Source of the DNA: Thermomucor indicae-seudaticae
Taxonomy: Eukaryota > Mucoromycota > Mucoromycetes > Mucorales > Lichtheimiaceae
Direction of reading: 5' to 3'
Assembly: GCA_000787465.1 (NCBI GenBank)
Contig: JSYX01000612.1
Location: 1-20,868, forward strand
DNA: 20,868 bases
A program made the position numbers and the translations under genes. Shown here piece after piece: positions 1 to 8,822 of this stretch (its first letter is position 1; each line of letters begins with the position of its first letter). The notes under the pieces were generated by a model that was not told the origin of the DNA, made no database searches, and saw only the letters and a program-made list of their open reading frames with translations.

Positions 1-1
1 A

Positions 2-562
2 TTCAGAGAGTTATGTGAGGAAGCGCTCGCTTCACCCGAAAGTGTGCAATAGCGGAAGAGCGACGCAAATGTTCAATCAATAAACAGTATACTGGCTAAC
101 AATGAATTCAAGCGTGAGTCGGCTGCTGTGCGAGACGTACTCTGTCAGCAATCAAAGAACATAAGAACCAATCTGTCGTTGATCAAAAACCTTGAGACTA
201 CGCTTGATGCCAATTTTATGAACAATTTCGTTCCCTTGATTATGGAATGGGTGGGTCTCGTTGGCTATGTCTACACAATCACGCCAATCACAACTTTACT
301 ACCGAACGAAGAGAACGAAGGCATGTATGTGGCATCATCTGCTTCAGAGGAGCCATTATTCATTCCAACGCATGTCGATGACCTAAAAGATTTCGGGGGT
401 ACACTAGCAACATTGTTTAGTTGGAAGGTACATGGTACATGGATGTGAACACAGAAATTCATCTATGGCTGACGAATTTGATAGGAAGTTTATTCAAGCC
501 TGGCAAACACGTTGGTGCTCAAAACCGCAAATCTAAGCGCCAAAGGCACTCAGTACTGTTAG
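2..562 (+). pseudogene. 3' part of an orphan gene, probably degenerate
   Basis: The frame is open from the window edge except for an in-frame TAG at 50-52. It then runs through a charged helical stretch (SKNIRTNLSLIKNLETTL), a hydrophobic strand (GLVGYVYTITP) and a segment GMYVASSASEEPLFIPTHVD to LFSWK at 427. A 57-bp intron (428-484, GTACAT...GATAG) would join LFSWK in phase 0 to EVYSSLANTLVL and a stop at 560-562. The C-terminal half resembles the gene at the right end of the window (GMYV-A-SS versus GLYV-S-SS, then a short acidic/aromatic helix), and the last intron sits at the same place in both. I do not recognise the family. The TAG suggests a nonsense-mutated copy, but an unseen upstream exon could also explain it. 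The 5' part lies outside the window. Confidence 0.5.
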
Positions 563-648
563 GTGGAAGTAACAACAAAAAGAAGACACAACGTATCGAC
601 AATTATCATGTAGTTTACACCCCTTAAATGATTATCATTGAAATATAT

Positions 649-803
649 GGCCTCGGCTACGGACACTCCACCTGTTCAGGCACAGCTCAAAACCTGATAA
701 AACATGATGAGGAAGATGATCGGGCAACTGCCGGTGCAAAAAAATTGAAGTGACTGGGCGTGGGGCCGGTTTCCCAGACAAATTAGGTCCCGTAGCCGAG
801 GCC
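649..803. repeat. Short element bounded by a 14-bp perfect inverted repeat
   Basis: GGCCTCGGCTACGG at 649-662 is matched by its exact reverse complement at 790-803, enclosing 155 bp with no coding potential. Related sequence recurs at 18357-18380 (plus) and 18733-18762 (minus), where similarity to the left arm extends through GGACACYCCACCTG. This suggests a small inverted-repeat transposon derivative. I see no convincing target-site duplication; the flanks are A/T-rich. Confidence 0.55.
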
Positions 804-1793
804 TTTACGGAGAAAATTAACGATGACGTAACTCAGCCGGAGCTTTCTTCTGCAGATCGTCAATAGCCGCATTACGAATATTTCATGAAAGCTAATGGAA
901 ACGCATGACGTGCAAACCTCATAACTCCAGTCTGATGATCTTGTCTCTCTTCGTGTCATGAGGATGTAAAAGACCCAAAAGTGCAGCCGGTGCTTGCATG
1001 TAAAAAATACATACTGCACTATAGGAAATGAAAACCTTAAGTGCTCCAAATTTCACGAAATTGGAGGCTTGAGGTTTTTCTGAACCTGAAGTGCTCCGAG
1101 AAAATATGTTATCCAACTTTTCGTACAGTAGGTCAGCATATCCCCTACTAATGATAATAGTGATATCTGTCATTTCATAATCAAATGCACTGATTGATGC
1201 TTAGTGGCATAGCCAACATTAATCAGTAATATCTGGCCCATTTCTCTTTTCACTACGGCAACTTGTTGGAGATATGCTGACCCATTGCACAAAGGTTGGA
1301 GGACATAAGAGTTCCATTAGAGCATTTAAGGCTCTTGAGAAGTCTGAAATAATCCAATTTCGTGAACTTTGGTACGCGTAAGGTCTTTATAGCACATCAG
1401 GTGCACATCGGAGTACTTAAGGTTTTCGTTTCGTATTGTGTTGACATATCTAAGGAGATAGAGAAGGAGATATGAAACTCTAGCAACGTAGCTGGAAGGC
1501 AGTAAAGATGGATCCACTGCTCACTTGAAATCTCACGGCTGAAAGTCGCTGCCTCCACGTTCGCCTACCCAGTCATTGCCATAGAGCGGCGTTATACCTG
1601 TTGCAACTGGAAGCGGCCTTCGTTTCGATAACGAAAGCGTCGCCCCAAAAGATGATCACTAAAGAGCGCTTAGGACGAACAACCAAGCAGAAGGCCGCGC
1701 GCACGGCTATAGTTTCGCACTCTAAGCCTCAGAATTAATACACGTTCACTTGCAGCGTTTGACCTCTTCTTTTCGGTCAATCGCTTAATACCC
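804..1793. repeat. Gene-free stretch holding a long imperfect inverted repeat (about 1020-1445)
   Basis: No gene is supported here. Left-arm blocks (AAAACCTTAAGTGCTCC near 1030, CCAAATTTCACGAAATTGG at 1046-1064, GGTCAGCATATC near 1131) return as reverse complements in the right arm (near 1412-1428, 1353-1371 and 1269-1280). Translating left-plus and right-minus gives shared peptide islands (NENLK-S, HEIG, FVQ-VSISPT) broken by stops, so the arms look like two decayed copies of one coding repeat in opposite orientation. The last 250 bp before the next start codon presumably hold its promoter, but I see no clear element. Confidence 0.45.
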
Positions 1794-3273
1794 ATGCAGT
1801 CCTCAGTCACTCCTCTCTTGCCGTCTTACTCCCAAAGGCTCGAACAAAAGAAACGGCTCCAGGAGGCCCTCGTCGGAAAACCTCTGGACGCCATTCGAAC
1901 ACCGGCCTTTGTCATTGACCGCTCCATTCTCGAGCGCAACTGTTACAAACTGCAATTCATCAAACAACAGTACAACGTCAATGTTCGCGTCCACGTCAAG
2001 ACCTTAAAGGTACAGTCCCCAAAAAAAAAGATAAAACTCATCACCCTCTAAACTGTGACGATAGGCAGTGGAAGCCACCGAAATCCAACTACGAGGAGCA
2101 CACACCAACGCTATCGTTGTCTCGACACTCGCTGAAGCTTACGCCATGATCGACAGCCCCCTTCTCGAAACCGGACTTTTGAAACAGGCACGTATAAAGC
2201 AAAAACAGTGCAAAGCAAGCAAGCACAAAGTGACACCGAACAAAGGTGCTCCTGGGATTCCCCATCACCCCAGATAAATTTCAAGATGTCTTTACCTTGG
2301 CAGACAAGGTCCAAGAATTCCAAATCTTTATCGGTAAGCAATGAACGATAAAGCACACTCGCGCGCCCTATGAGCAACGGTTCTAGTTTACATATCTAGA
2401 TCGACTGGAGACCCTGGATGCGCTCGAGAATTACTGCCGTATTCATAATCACAACAAGAAGCCTGGCGTCTTTATCAAAATCGACTGTGGCTACGGGTAC
2501 TCATCATAGCGTCCATGTCCATCAAGTGCACCATCGACTCATTTTCAACCTTCTATAGCCGTGCCGGTGTTCCTTTCGAAGCCCAAGACGAAATCCTTGC
2601 ACTCGCCAAACGTCTAGCATCATCGGACCACGTCACCTTGCGCGGGCTGTATGCGCACGCTGGCCACTCGTACAACGCCCGCTGCCCCGACGACGCACTC
2701 ACCTATCTCGAACAAGAGTGCCGCATGGCGAGAGCGTTTCGGACCATGTTCAAGGAACACGCCGGTGTCGATATCCCTTACCTCTCCATTGGCGCAACCC
2801 CGACCGTGCTCGCCATCCTTTATTTCCGTGATGAACGCGTGCGGCACGCATTAGACGGCATCAGCGAGGTCCACGCAGGCGTCTACGTCGGACTCGACCG
2901 CCAACAGGTAGCCACTGGCTTGTGCAGCTACGCTGACGTCTCTGTCTCTGTCGCATGTCGCGTCGCAAGCTGCTACCCTGATCGTGGCACAGTCCTCTTG
3001 GACGGCGGCGCTCTGGCGTTCTCCAAGGACTCTGCGCCTCAAGGCGGCTACGGCGCTGTGATAAAAGACGGTGCCGAGGATAAACTATTGGTCAAGATAT
3101 CGCAGGAGCATGGCATCCTAAAGGAAAACACCGGGTCGATGCATCTGGGCCAAGTGGTGCGCGTAGTGCCCAACCACTGCTGTCTGGCGGCTGCGTGCCA
3201 CTTGTTTTATATCATTGTAGAGAATGGTGGACACACCGTAATCGATGTTTGGATACCAGTACGCGGCTGGTAG
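1794..3273 (+). CDS. DSD1: D-serine dehydratase / D-threonine aldolase-like PLP enzyme
   Basis: Five exons (1794-2009, 2065-2187, 2246-2333, 2400-2496, 2559-3273) give 412 residues, the usual family length (yeast Dsd1 is about 428). The family is fold-type III and PLP-dependent, and the eukaryotic members deaminate D-serine (D-threonine) to the keto acid and ammonia in the cytosol. The PLP lysine lies in RVHVKTLK (K69, the HVKTHK motif). The alanine-racemase-like barrel is clear (KIDCGYGRAGVPF, LRGLYAHAGHSY, SIGATPT). The C-terminal zinc ligands are H381 and C383 in PNHCC, followed by the typical ending DVWIPVRGW. The ATG at 1794 heads the conserved N-terminus (DAIRTPAFVIDRSILERN). Intron 2 (2188-2245) needs a GC donor (CAG|GCACGT): the next exon (VLLGFPITPDKF) is accessible only in phase 0 and no GT fits. 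The stop lies 33 bp before the next ATG. Whether serine or threonine is preferred cannot be told. Confidence 0.9.
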
Positions 3274-3306
3274 AAAAAAACTCTTTTTATTGTATCCCAC
3301 TTCACA

Positions 3307-4166
3307 ATGTTGTTACAGACTGTGGAAAAGACCAAACCACCGACATCACTAGGTCGAGGCAAATGGCTTCAATTAGAACTTGTCTCTTTTAAAGATTCTG
3401 CAGGAACAGAGCGCACATGGGAACGCTGTGTGCGCTCTAAGCCGTCATCATCAGCCATTGATGGTATGCTGCGTTTCTGTCATGTATGCATGGCTGACTG
3501 ACTTGTTTGACACATTAGCGGTCGACATTCACGCCATTCTTTTGACTCCTGCGCCCGAACTCTTGCTCGTGATTCAATACAGGTCAGTCCAGTCCACTCA
3601 TAGACTCTATATCGCTGAGACCTTTATGATGCCCAGCTAGACCAGCCATAGAGGCCTATTGCATTGAGTTCCCTTCAGGTAAGTGTCCCAATCTTCTTTT
3701 CTCTTTTTCTTGTAAACGAATGAATAAATATCGCAGGCCTTATTGATGCCGGTGAAGATCCGCTGGATGCAGCCATTCGAGAACTAGAAGAAGAAACTGG
3801 ATACAAAGTGGACAAGAGCATGATCCGGTTACAGACGACGACGCCTGTCAGCTATGAACCTGGCATGACCAACTCATGCTGCCATGTGGCGCACGTCACG
3901 ATTCCTTATGAACAAGTGTCATCACAAATGCTGCCTTCACCACGTCGGGAACCGGATGAATGGAGCCTGCAGACGATTCGATTGCCCCTCAAGAATCTCT
4001 TGACTCACTTGACAGGCAAGTCGTCGCAATACAGTCGGTGACTCCCTTGTTCTAATAGATATCTCTACCTACAGACCTGGTTGCCAACCAAAACGAAAGA
4101 CTCGTTATCGACAGTAGATTATACGCTTATGCTGTTGGCCTCGAAGCATACCAGAAATATCAGTGA
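3307..4166 (+). CDS. YSA1: Nudix hydrolase, ADP-ribose / ADP-sugar pyrophosphatase type
   Basis: Five exons (3307-3463, 3519-3582, 3641-3678, 3737-4015, 4075-4166) give 209 residues, close to Ysa1/NUDT5. These enzymes split ADP-ribose and related sugars to AMP plus sugar phosphate, clearing reactive ADP-ribose. The Nudix box is complete at about 87-109 (G-LIDAG-E...REL-E-EE-T-GY). SYEPGMTNS follows at the spacing typical of ADP-ribose pyrophosphatases (a proline about 16 residues past the box). RGKWLQLELVSFKD and RTWE form the usual N-terminal strands, and RLYAYAVGLE is the usual C-terminus. The ATG at 3307 is the first in frame after the upstream gene's stop. The last intron (4016-4074) uses a GC donor in perfect context (ACAG|GCAAGT); without it the conserved C-terminus is lost. 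The gene is tandem with the D-serine dehydratase and almost touching it. Exact substrate is inferred. Confidence 0.9.
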
Positions 4167-4322
4167 GAAACAAGTGTGTCCTTTTTGGTTTTTATATATC
4201 ACGGCCAAACTCGAGTCGAAAGTTGGGAAGGGGAAAAAAAAGAAGAAAGACGAAAAGTGGGGGGCTGGGTGGGACGACAGACAGAAAAAAGAAAAAAGAG
4301 AACAGTACAAAGAAATAGTCAA

Positions 4323-5856
4323 CTACAAAAAGAAGTGGGTAAATCGACGGCTATCATCATGGACTTCCATTTCAGTCAGTTTGTATTCATTCAGTTCTTG
4401 CTTGATCTTCATCGCCAATAAAGGCGTCAGTTTCTGACAAGTCGCGTTCGGATCGCACCGTCTATCGTACTCGCTCGCTGTAAATGTCTCGTGCACCTGG
4501 ATCGTCGGACAGAACTGAAGCTTCCGCTGACCCGTCATGGTCGTGGTTGCCAACGAGCTCGTGGACGACGACGCGCCTCCTCCTGCCGGTCGAAGTCGCG
4601 GTGATCCGTGAAGCGGTAGTCCATAATGAAGCCCGATCGTGCCCGGCGGCGCCATGTCATCGAGTGGCGGTGGTGCCCGTGACGACGACGCGGTAGACGA
4701 CGACGACGGCGTCGGCGATGGAAGAAGCCCATCATAGTGACCCATGAACCGTGGTGGTGGTGGTGGTGGTGGTTTAGATCGATTCGACACCGTCGAGTTG
4801 GGCGAGTCCGGTGCGGCCACAGGTGCTGCTTCAAAAAACATTCATGAGCCCATCAACCCCAACTCTTCAGAAAGAATCATGATTACCTTTGAGCGCACAA
4901 GACATCCCGTTGGATGCCTCACCGGTATCGACACGTAGCACAGGCCGCGATGTCTTTTTGCTGCCTCCTGCTTCGTGCTTCTGGAATAAGCTAGAAAGTG
5001 ACGCAAAAGACCGCCGACGAGTCGGCGCCTTGGTTGATGATTCAGTAGTACGCGAGTAGTCTCCTCCTCCTCCAATTTCATGGACCGTCGCTAAGCTTGT
5101 GGTTGAGCCGTTGCTGCCAGCCAGCATCGCAAGGTCTTTGGATGAAGATGAACTTCGCAAGTGACTCATGCTAAATACTTTGCGCAGTCGTTTCGACAGT
5201 GATAACTTGGTATTCATTGACATCTCAGACCGGATAGAAAACGTTTGCGACACACTTGAAGACACTGACGTAATCGATGATCGGCGTCCACCAGTAGTCG
5301 ATGATGAATCCATAGAAGAAGGCGCGGACGAAGCCGTCGACGATTGAGACGACGGCCTAGATTGCTGTTGCTGCTGTTGACGACGGCCAGTCGCATAGTA
5401 GTGCTGCTGCTGCTGTTGCATCAAAAGCATCGAAGACCGGTTCTGATGGTTTATGATATGCCTTGGTGACGACGACGGGGACTTGTGTCCGCTCGTGGAT
5501 GACGTGTTACTGGACGTCCGCGGTCGCGAAGGCCGCGCATGGTACGGCGTGTTGTGGGGCCCTTGTTGCCATGAAACGTCTTGGTGAGGCTGTATCGACC
5601 GGTTAGTGAGGGGATGATCCACGAAAGGGGTACGCTTAAAAATAACCCAAGATGCCTATTTTGGAAGGCATGCTTCTTTTTGCAAAATAGATAAAGAAAT
5701 TACCTGCTCGATTCGCATTTTATTCTTCATATATCCGGCCAATGCCTCGTCGTCATCGTCACTTTTGGTGCTGTCTTTACGTTGCTGTGGTAACGAGTTT
5801 TGTGGCTGCGTACGGAAGGAGGAGATCGGGTTTTGTTGTTGTACCATGGCTGCCAT
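4323..5856 (-). CDS. Ser/Gln-rich fungal protein with C-terminal EYDRR...THFF block (Bni4-like, possible PP1 partner)
   Basis: Three exons (5856-5704, 5634-4887, 4828-4323) give 468 residues. Most is low-complexity and probably disordered: a short acidic patch DDDDE near residue 34, polyGln near 124-128 and 137-142, long Ser/Thr runs, seven prolines near 320, and a His/Gly/Ser-rich stretch. A basic segment, LSKRLRKVFSMSHLR (about 197-211), is conserved-looking. The C-terminus is the informative part: RKLQF at 402-406 fits the loose PP1-docking pattern [RK]-x-[VIL]-x-F, followed by HETF, EYDRR, LTPLLAMKIKQELNEYK and VHDDSRRFTHFFL. I associate this block with fungal Bni4-type proteins that bring PP1 to the bud neck or septum; that is from memory and uncertain. 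ATG 5856 is the first ATG; a GTG lies 12 bp upstream. The gene is convergent with the Nudix gene (156 bp). Confidence 0.7.
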
Positions 5857-6320
5857 TTTTTCTTTCACGGTTATTGCTTTCTTTCTTGCGTTTTGTCTAT
5901 ATTATTACGAAAGTGGACGTAGGTATAATAGTAGGATGATAGCGGTATTCCGAAAATACGATATATGGTCAAGAGAGTGAGTGTTGATTTTACAAGGACG
6001 GTGAAAGGTAAGAAAAAAAGGACTGGTTGGTGGGATACTAGTATATACACGGCGTAACTCAGCGGATTCTGTCAAGATTCGAGTTAAAGGAAGAAGAAGA
6101 CTGGATGCATCAATCAGAAACAAAGGAACCCTTTAAAACAAAAAGGTCACAAATAATATAAACAAAAGGATTGGAAAAGAGGAAGCACCAAGAAAAAAAG
6201 GCGTCAATGAGAAACGGGCAGACCAGACGTCGTACACGAAAAATTGGCTGATAATTGGTGCGGATTCTCCGCTTCAATCATATAACAAGCTTATTTTTTT
6301 TATTCCCTTTGAACTTCTCC
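5857..6320. other. Intergenic: downstream of GPN3, upstream of the Bni4-like gene
   Basis: This 464-bp A-rich stretch lies between two minus-strand genes and presumably contains the GPN3 3' end and the promoter of the downstream gene. Only short overlapping open frames without conserved features are present. I see no repeat, RNA gene or clear promoter element. Confidence 0.5.
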
Positions 6321-7638
6321 TTACTCATAGTCAACCAGGTCATTGGGTTCCTTGAACGTTATAAAAGGGTCAACAGACTGCCAAGTGAATTTTCCGACGA
6401 GTAGCTCTTACCTTTGGCTCGAGATCTTCACCATATTGCATAGCATTATCGATACTTGATAGTACATATTCAATTGAATCTTCATCTGTGATGTTCAGAG
6501 GTATAAAGCTGACCATACTATAATCGTCAATCTATGATGATGATGATAATTAATGAAACCCGTAAGACGTAATCACCCCCTATTACTTGCCAGTTGTACA
6601 ATAGCCTGATTTAATGCTTGAAATTTCAAGCTCCTCGGGCTTGGGTTGGTGTCCTGGAGCTTAGCCGCCTCTTCCGCAATGAGCAGTGGATCCGGATCAA
6701 GATATCGTTCGAGTTCTCGTTTTGTTAATGTCCTGTCCGTTCTTCTTCTTCTCCGCCGCCGTCCTTTACTCCCATCGTCTTCGTCATCTTCGTCTTTTTT
6801 GGCGTTGCCATAATCTCCTTCCACTAGATCCATCTTGGTCATCACGTTCACGTGCGGGATCTCCAGATTCACCATAGCACTCATCGCACTGAGCACTCCC
6901 GCAAAGAATTTGCTCTTGTCCTCAATGAACTGTGATTCCAGGCAATAGACGCCACAGATCGCCATGTTCAATCGACTCAAACACTCACAGACACGACGCA
7001 TAATCGGGAAATGCGTGTACAGTTCGATTTGTCCCGGGCAGTCGATAATCAAGTAATCGTCATCATAGTTGCCGATCTCTTCCTCAAGCCAGTCAATGTT
7101 ATTCAAAAGGAACCTAGCCCGCGTCAGCTTCTCGTTCTTCATGGCCCCATCACTCTCTCACACATACTCTAAGCAGTAAATTAATCCACCATTGGGTCCA
7201 TAATCCAACTCTTCCATAACATCTTCAAGCGTAATCAATTCGCGGATATCTATGCATCCCTCGTAATTAGTACACTTCCAACTTATACATTCGGACGTAG
7301 CATACCTATCGTTGGCTCGTATTCAAAGCTTTCAGCCGCTGGATCCAAATTCACCAAGTGTGCTCGTCGACCGGTTGTCTGACAGTGCGTCATCATTGTA
7401 GCGCAAAAGGTGGACTGATAAACCAAACGTCATTGTCAATATCTTGTTGCTTCCCGAGAAGCCCTTCCCCGAGACGGCCCCTCGGTCAGATTCACCTCGC
7501 AATTGCATAACATCGTCGCTTACTTTACCTTGCCGCTTCCCGCGGGTCCCATGACCAGTTGGCAATGTCGACCCCTACTCCCAATCGTTATGTCATTCAG
7601 GTCATTCAGAAACCGCAATCGACAGTTGATCCTTACAT
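6321..7638 (-). CDS. GPN3: GPN-loop GTPase 3 (RNA polymerase II assembly/import factor)
   Basis: Seven coding exons (7638-7637, 7574-7529, 7414-7306, 7249-7168, 7113-6591, 6531-6412, 6350-6321) give 303 residues. GPN3 works with GPN1 in RNA polymerase II assembly and nuclear import. Visible motifs: P-loop GPAGSGKST (10-18), NLDPAAE, the family-defining GPN in DYGPNGG (70-72), [11 protein letters not shown], switch/base motif TKMDL, and [12 protein letters not shown]. The initiator ATG is itself split: AT at 7638-7637, a 62-bp intron with GTAAGG donor, then G+GGTCGA ([11 protein letters not shown]), matching the family's M-x-R start. Intron 6532-6590 needs a GC donor (CTG|GCAAGT). The last intron was set at 6351-6411 to give [16 protein letters not shown]. 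Residues about 179-210 are an insertion, acidic and then seven arginines, that I do not know from relatives. Divergent from RPB8. Confidence 0.92.
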
Positions 7639-7746
7639 TTTCCTTTAGATCTTGACAAGCTGAAAGATGAGAAACGAGTCACGACGGTCGAAAATTTCAA
7701 AGCAGCCAAAAAAAAGAGAGATATAGAGACCTCTTTAGGCACAACC
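7639..7746. promoter_or_regulatory. Shared divergent promoter region of GPN3 and RPB8
   Basis: Only 108 bp separate the GPN3 initiator (minus) from the RPB8 ATG (plus), so both 5' leaders and core promoters must be packed here or overlap. The sequence is A-rich on the RPB8 side (AAAAAAAGAGAGATATAGAG just before its ATG). I see no certain TATA box. The assignment rests on gene arrangement, not on a recognised factor site. Confidence 0.6.
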
Positions 7747-8378
7747 ATGAGTGAAGCCAACGTTTTATTTTCAGATGTTTTCGAGATTAAAGACATTGAT
7801 CCCGATGGCAAGCGTTTCGATCGAGGTACTGTTTTGGCTTTTGCATTTCCGCCCGAGTGTCTCCCTCTCTCTCTCTCTCTGTCTGATGCCTGCTACTACT
7901 AGTATCACGGATGATTGCTCGGTCCGACAATTATGAAATGGACCTTTTACTCGACTTTAATAACGAAGTGTACCCTCTCAACATTGGCGACAAATTCACA
8001 ATGACCCTTGCCTCCTCACTATCTCTGGTACCTATCGAAATTGATCCCGATGAAGAAGAAAAGCGTGAAAGCTGGCGTGAGCGTGCGCCGGGTGAACGTG
8101 ACCTGAGTGATGAATATGAATACGTCATGTATGGCAAAGTATACCGTTATGATGATGCAGCCACGGGTACAGCAGCTTCAAACATATCGATCGGACAGCG
8201 GGTGTAAGTGCTCTTTCTATCTACAACCGGTTCCCAGTAGTCTTGGGTATACTGATCGGATGTTGATAGATCTGTCTATGTATCTTTTGGTGGGCTGCTG
8301 ATGTGCATAGAGGGTGATTACAGACATATGCAAGAAGTTAGCGTAGGAAGACACATTTATCTATTGATCAGAAAGTAA
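7747..8378 (+). CDS. RPB8: RNA polymerase I/II/III common subunit RPABC3 (Rpb8)
   Basis: Three exons (7747-7825, 7903-8203, 8270-8378) give 162 residues, slightly longer than yeast or human Rpb8 (about 146-150). The protein is an OB-fold subunit shared by all three nuclear RNA polymerases. Conserved blocks: LFSDVFEIKDIDPDGKRFDR, the MDLLLDFNNEVYPLNIGDKF strand pair, EYVMYGKVYRY, and the C-terminal SVYVSFGGLLMCIEGDYRHM...RHIYLLIRK. The extra length is a charged loop around DPDEEEKRESWRERAPGERD. Splice phases restore FDR-VSR and QR-VSVYVS. Intron 1 carries a CT microsatellite directly upstream of its acceptor. The ATG at 7747 is the only one giving the conserved N-terminus. Confidence 0.95.
7861..7884 (+). 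repeat. CT dinucleotide microsatellite in RPB8 intron 1
   Basis: A nearly pure CT run lies in the intron just ahead of the acceptor at 7902 and presumably doubles as its polypyrimidine tract. Confidence 0.8.
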
Positions 8379-8822
8379 AAAAAGTCCAAACAACAATCGT
8401 ACCTTTATTAGAGTGCTTGTACATAATAAACACACACCTACTGCTTACTGTCTTTTATATATCGCATTTTGTAGAAAAGTTGGTCCATGGCCCTTAAAGT
8501 ACACCTGTGTCTGGAAACAATTGTGGGGTTTCATTCGACTGCTACTCAAGTCTATGAAATAGGCTTTACAAAAAAAGAAGCGTCAAATTCGATCATGAAC
8601 CCTGGGCGTCTATTTGGAGAAAGCAGTAGTAAAAGCGATCATCGTATATGAACCGAGTATTCCCAAAACGGTGTGCACAAAATGCGGGGAGCAGTCTATA
8701 TCGTCTCCGGAGTTGTTTTACCGATGACTAACCCGAAACCGATTCGCTTGCCGGCCGAGACTCCCACACACACCCCCTCGATCCACGCACACGTCCTCTC
8801 TCTCTTACATACACAGAGCGCA
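8379..8822. other. Intergenic: RPB8 3' region and SDR promoter/leader
   Basis: This is 444 bp between two plus-strand genes. The proximal part is A/T-rich with AATAAA-like text (ACATAATAAACAC near 8431), plausibly the RPB8 3' end. The distal 100 bp are C/A-rich (CACACACACCCCC near 8766) and look like a leader. A frame in phase with the dehydrogenase opens at 8673, but its extra 50 residues look non-coding. Confidence 0.5.

Noticed and set aside
4081..4437. 118-codon lysine-rich plus-strand frame
   Set aside because: Its frame differs from the Nudix last exon, which ends at 4166; the rest is A-rich 3' flank overlapping the convergent gene.
4535..4834. His/Arg-rich minus frame and the GGT repeat near 4750
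   Set aside because: This is the proline run of the Bni4-like gene read in another frame, not a separate metal-binding protein.
6378..6411. 34-bp intron or read-through at the GPN3 3' end
   Set aside because: A 61-bp intron (6351-6411) with a branch-like GTTGAC gives the family-like ending [16 protein letters not shown]; the shorter choice adds unrelated residues.
7332..7565. 77-codon minus frame over the GPN3 N-terminal region
   Set aside because: It reads through the 114-bp intron 7415-7528; splicing restores [12 protein letters not shown].
8673..8822. In-frame N-terminal extension of the short-chain dehydrogenase
   Set aside because: The extra 50 residues have leader-like composition, and starting at 8823 gives the normal distance to the glycine motif.
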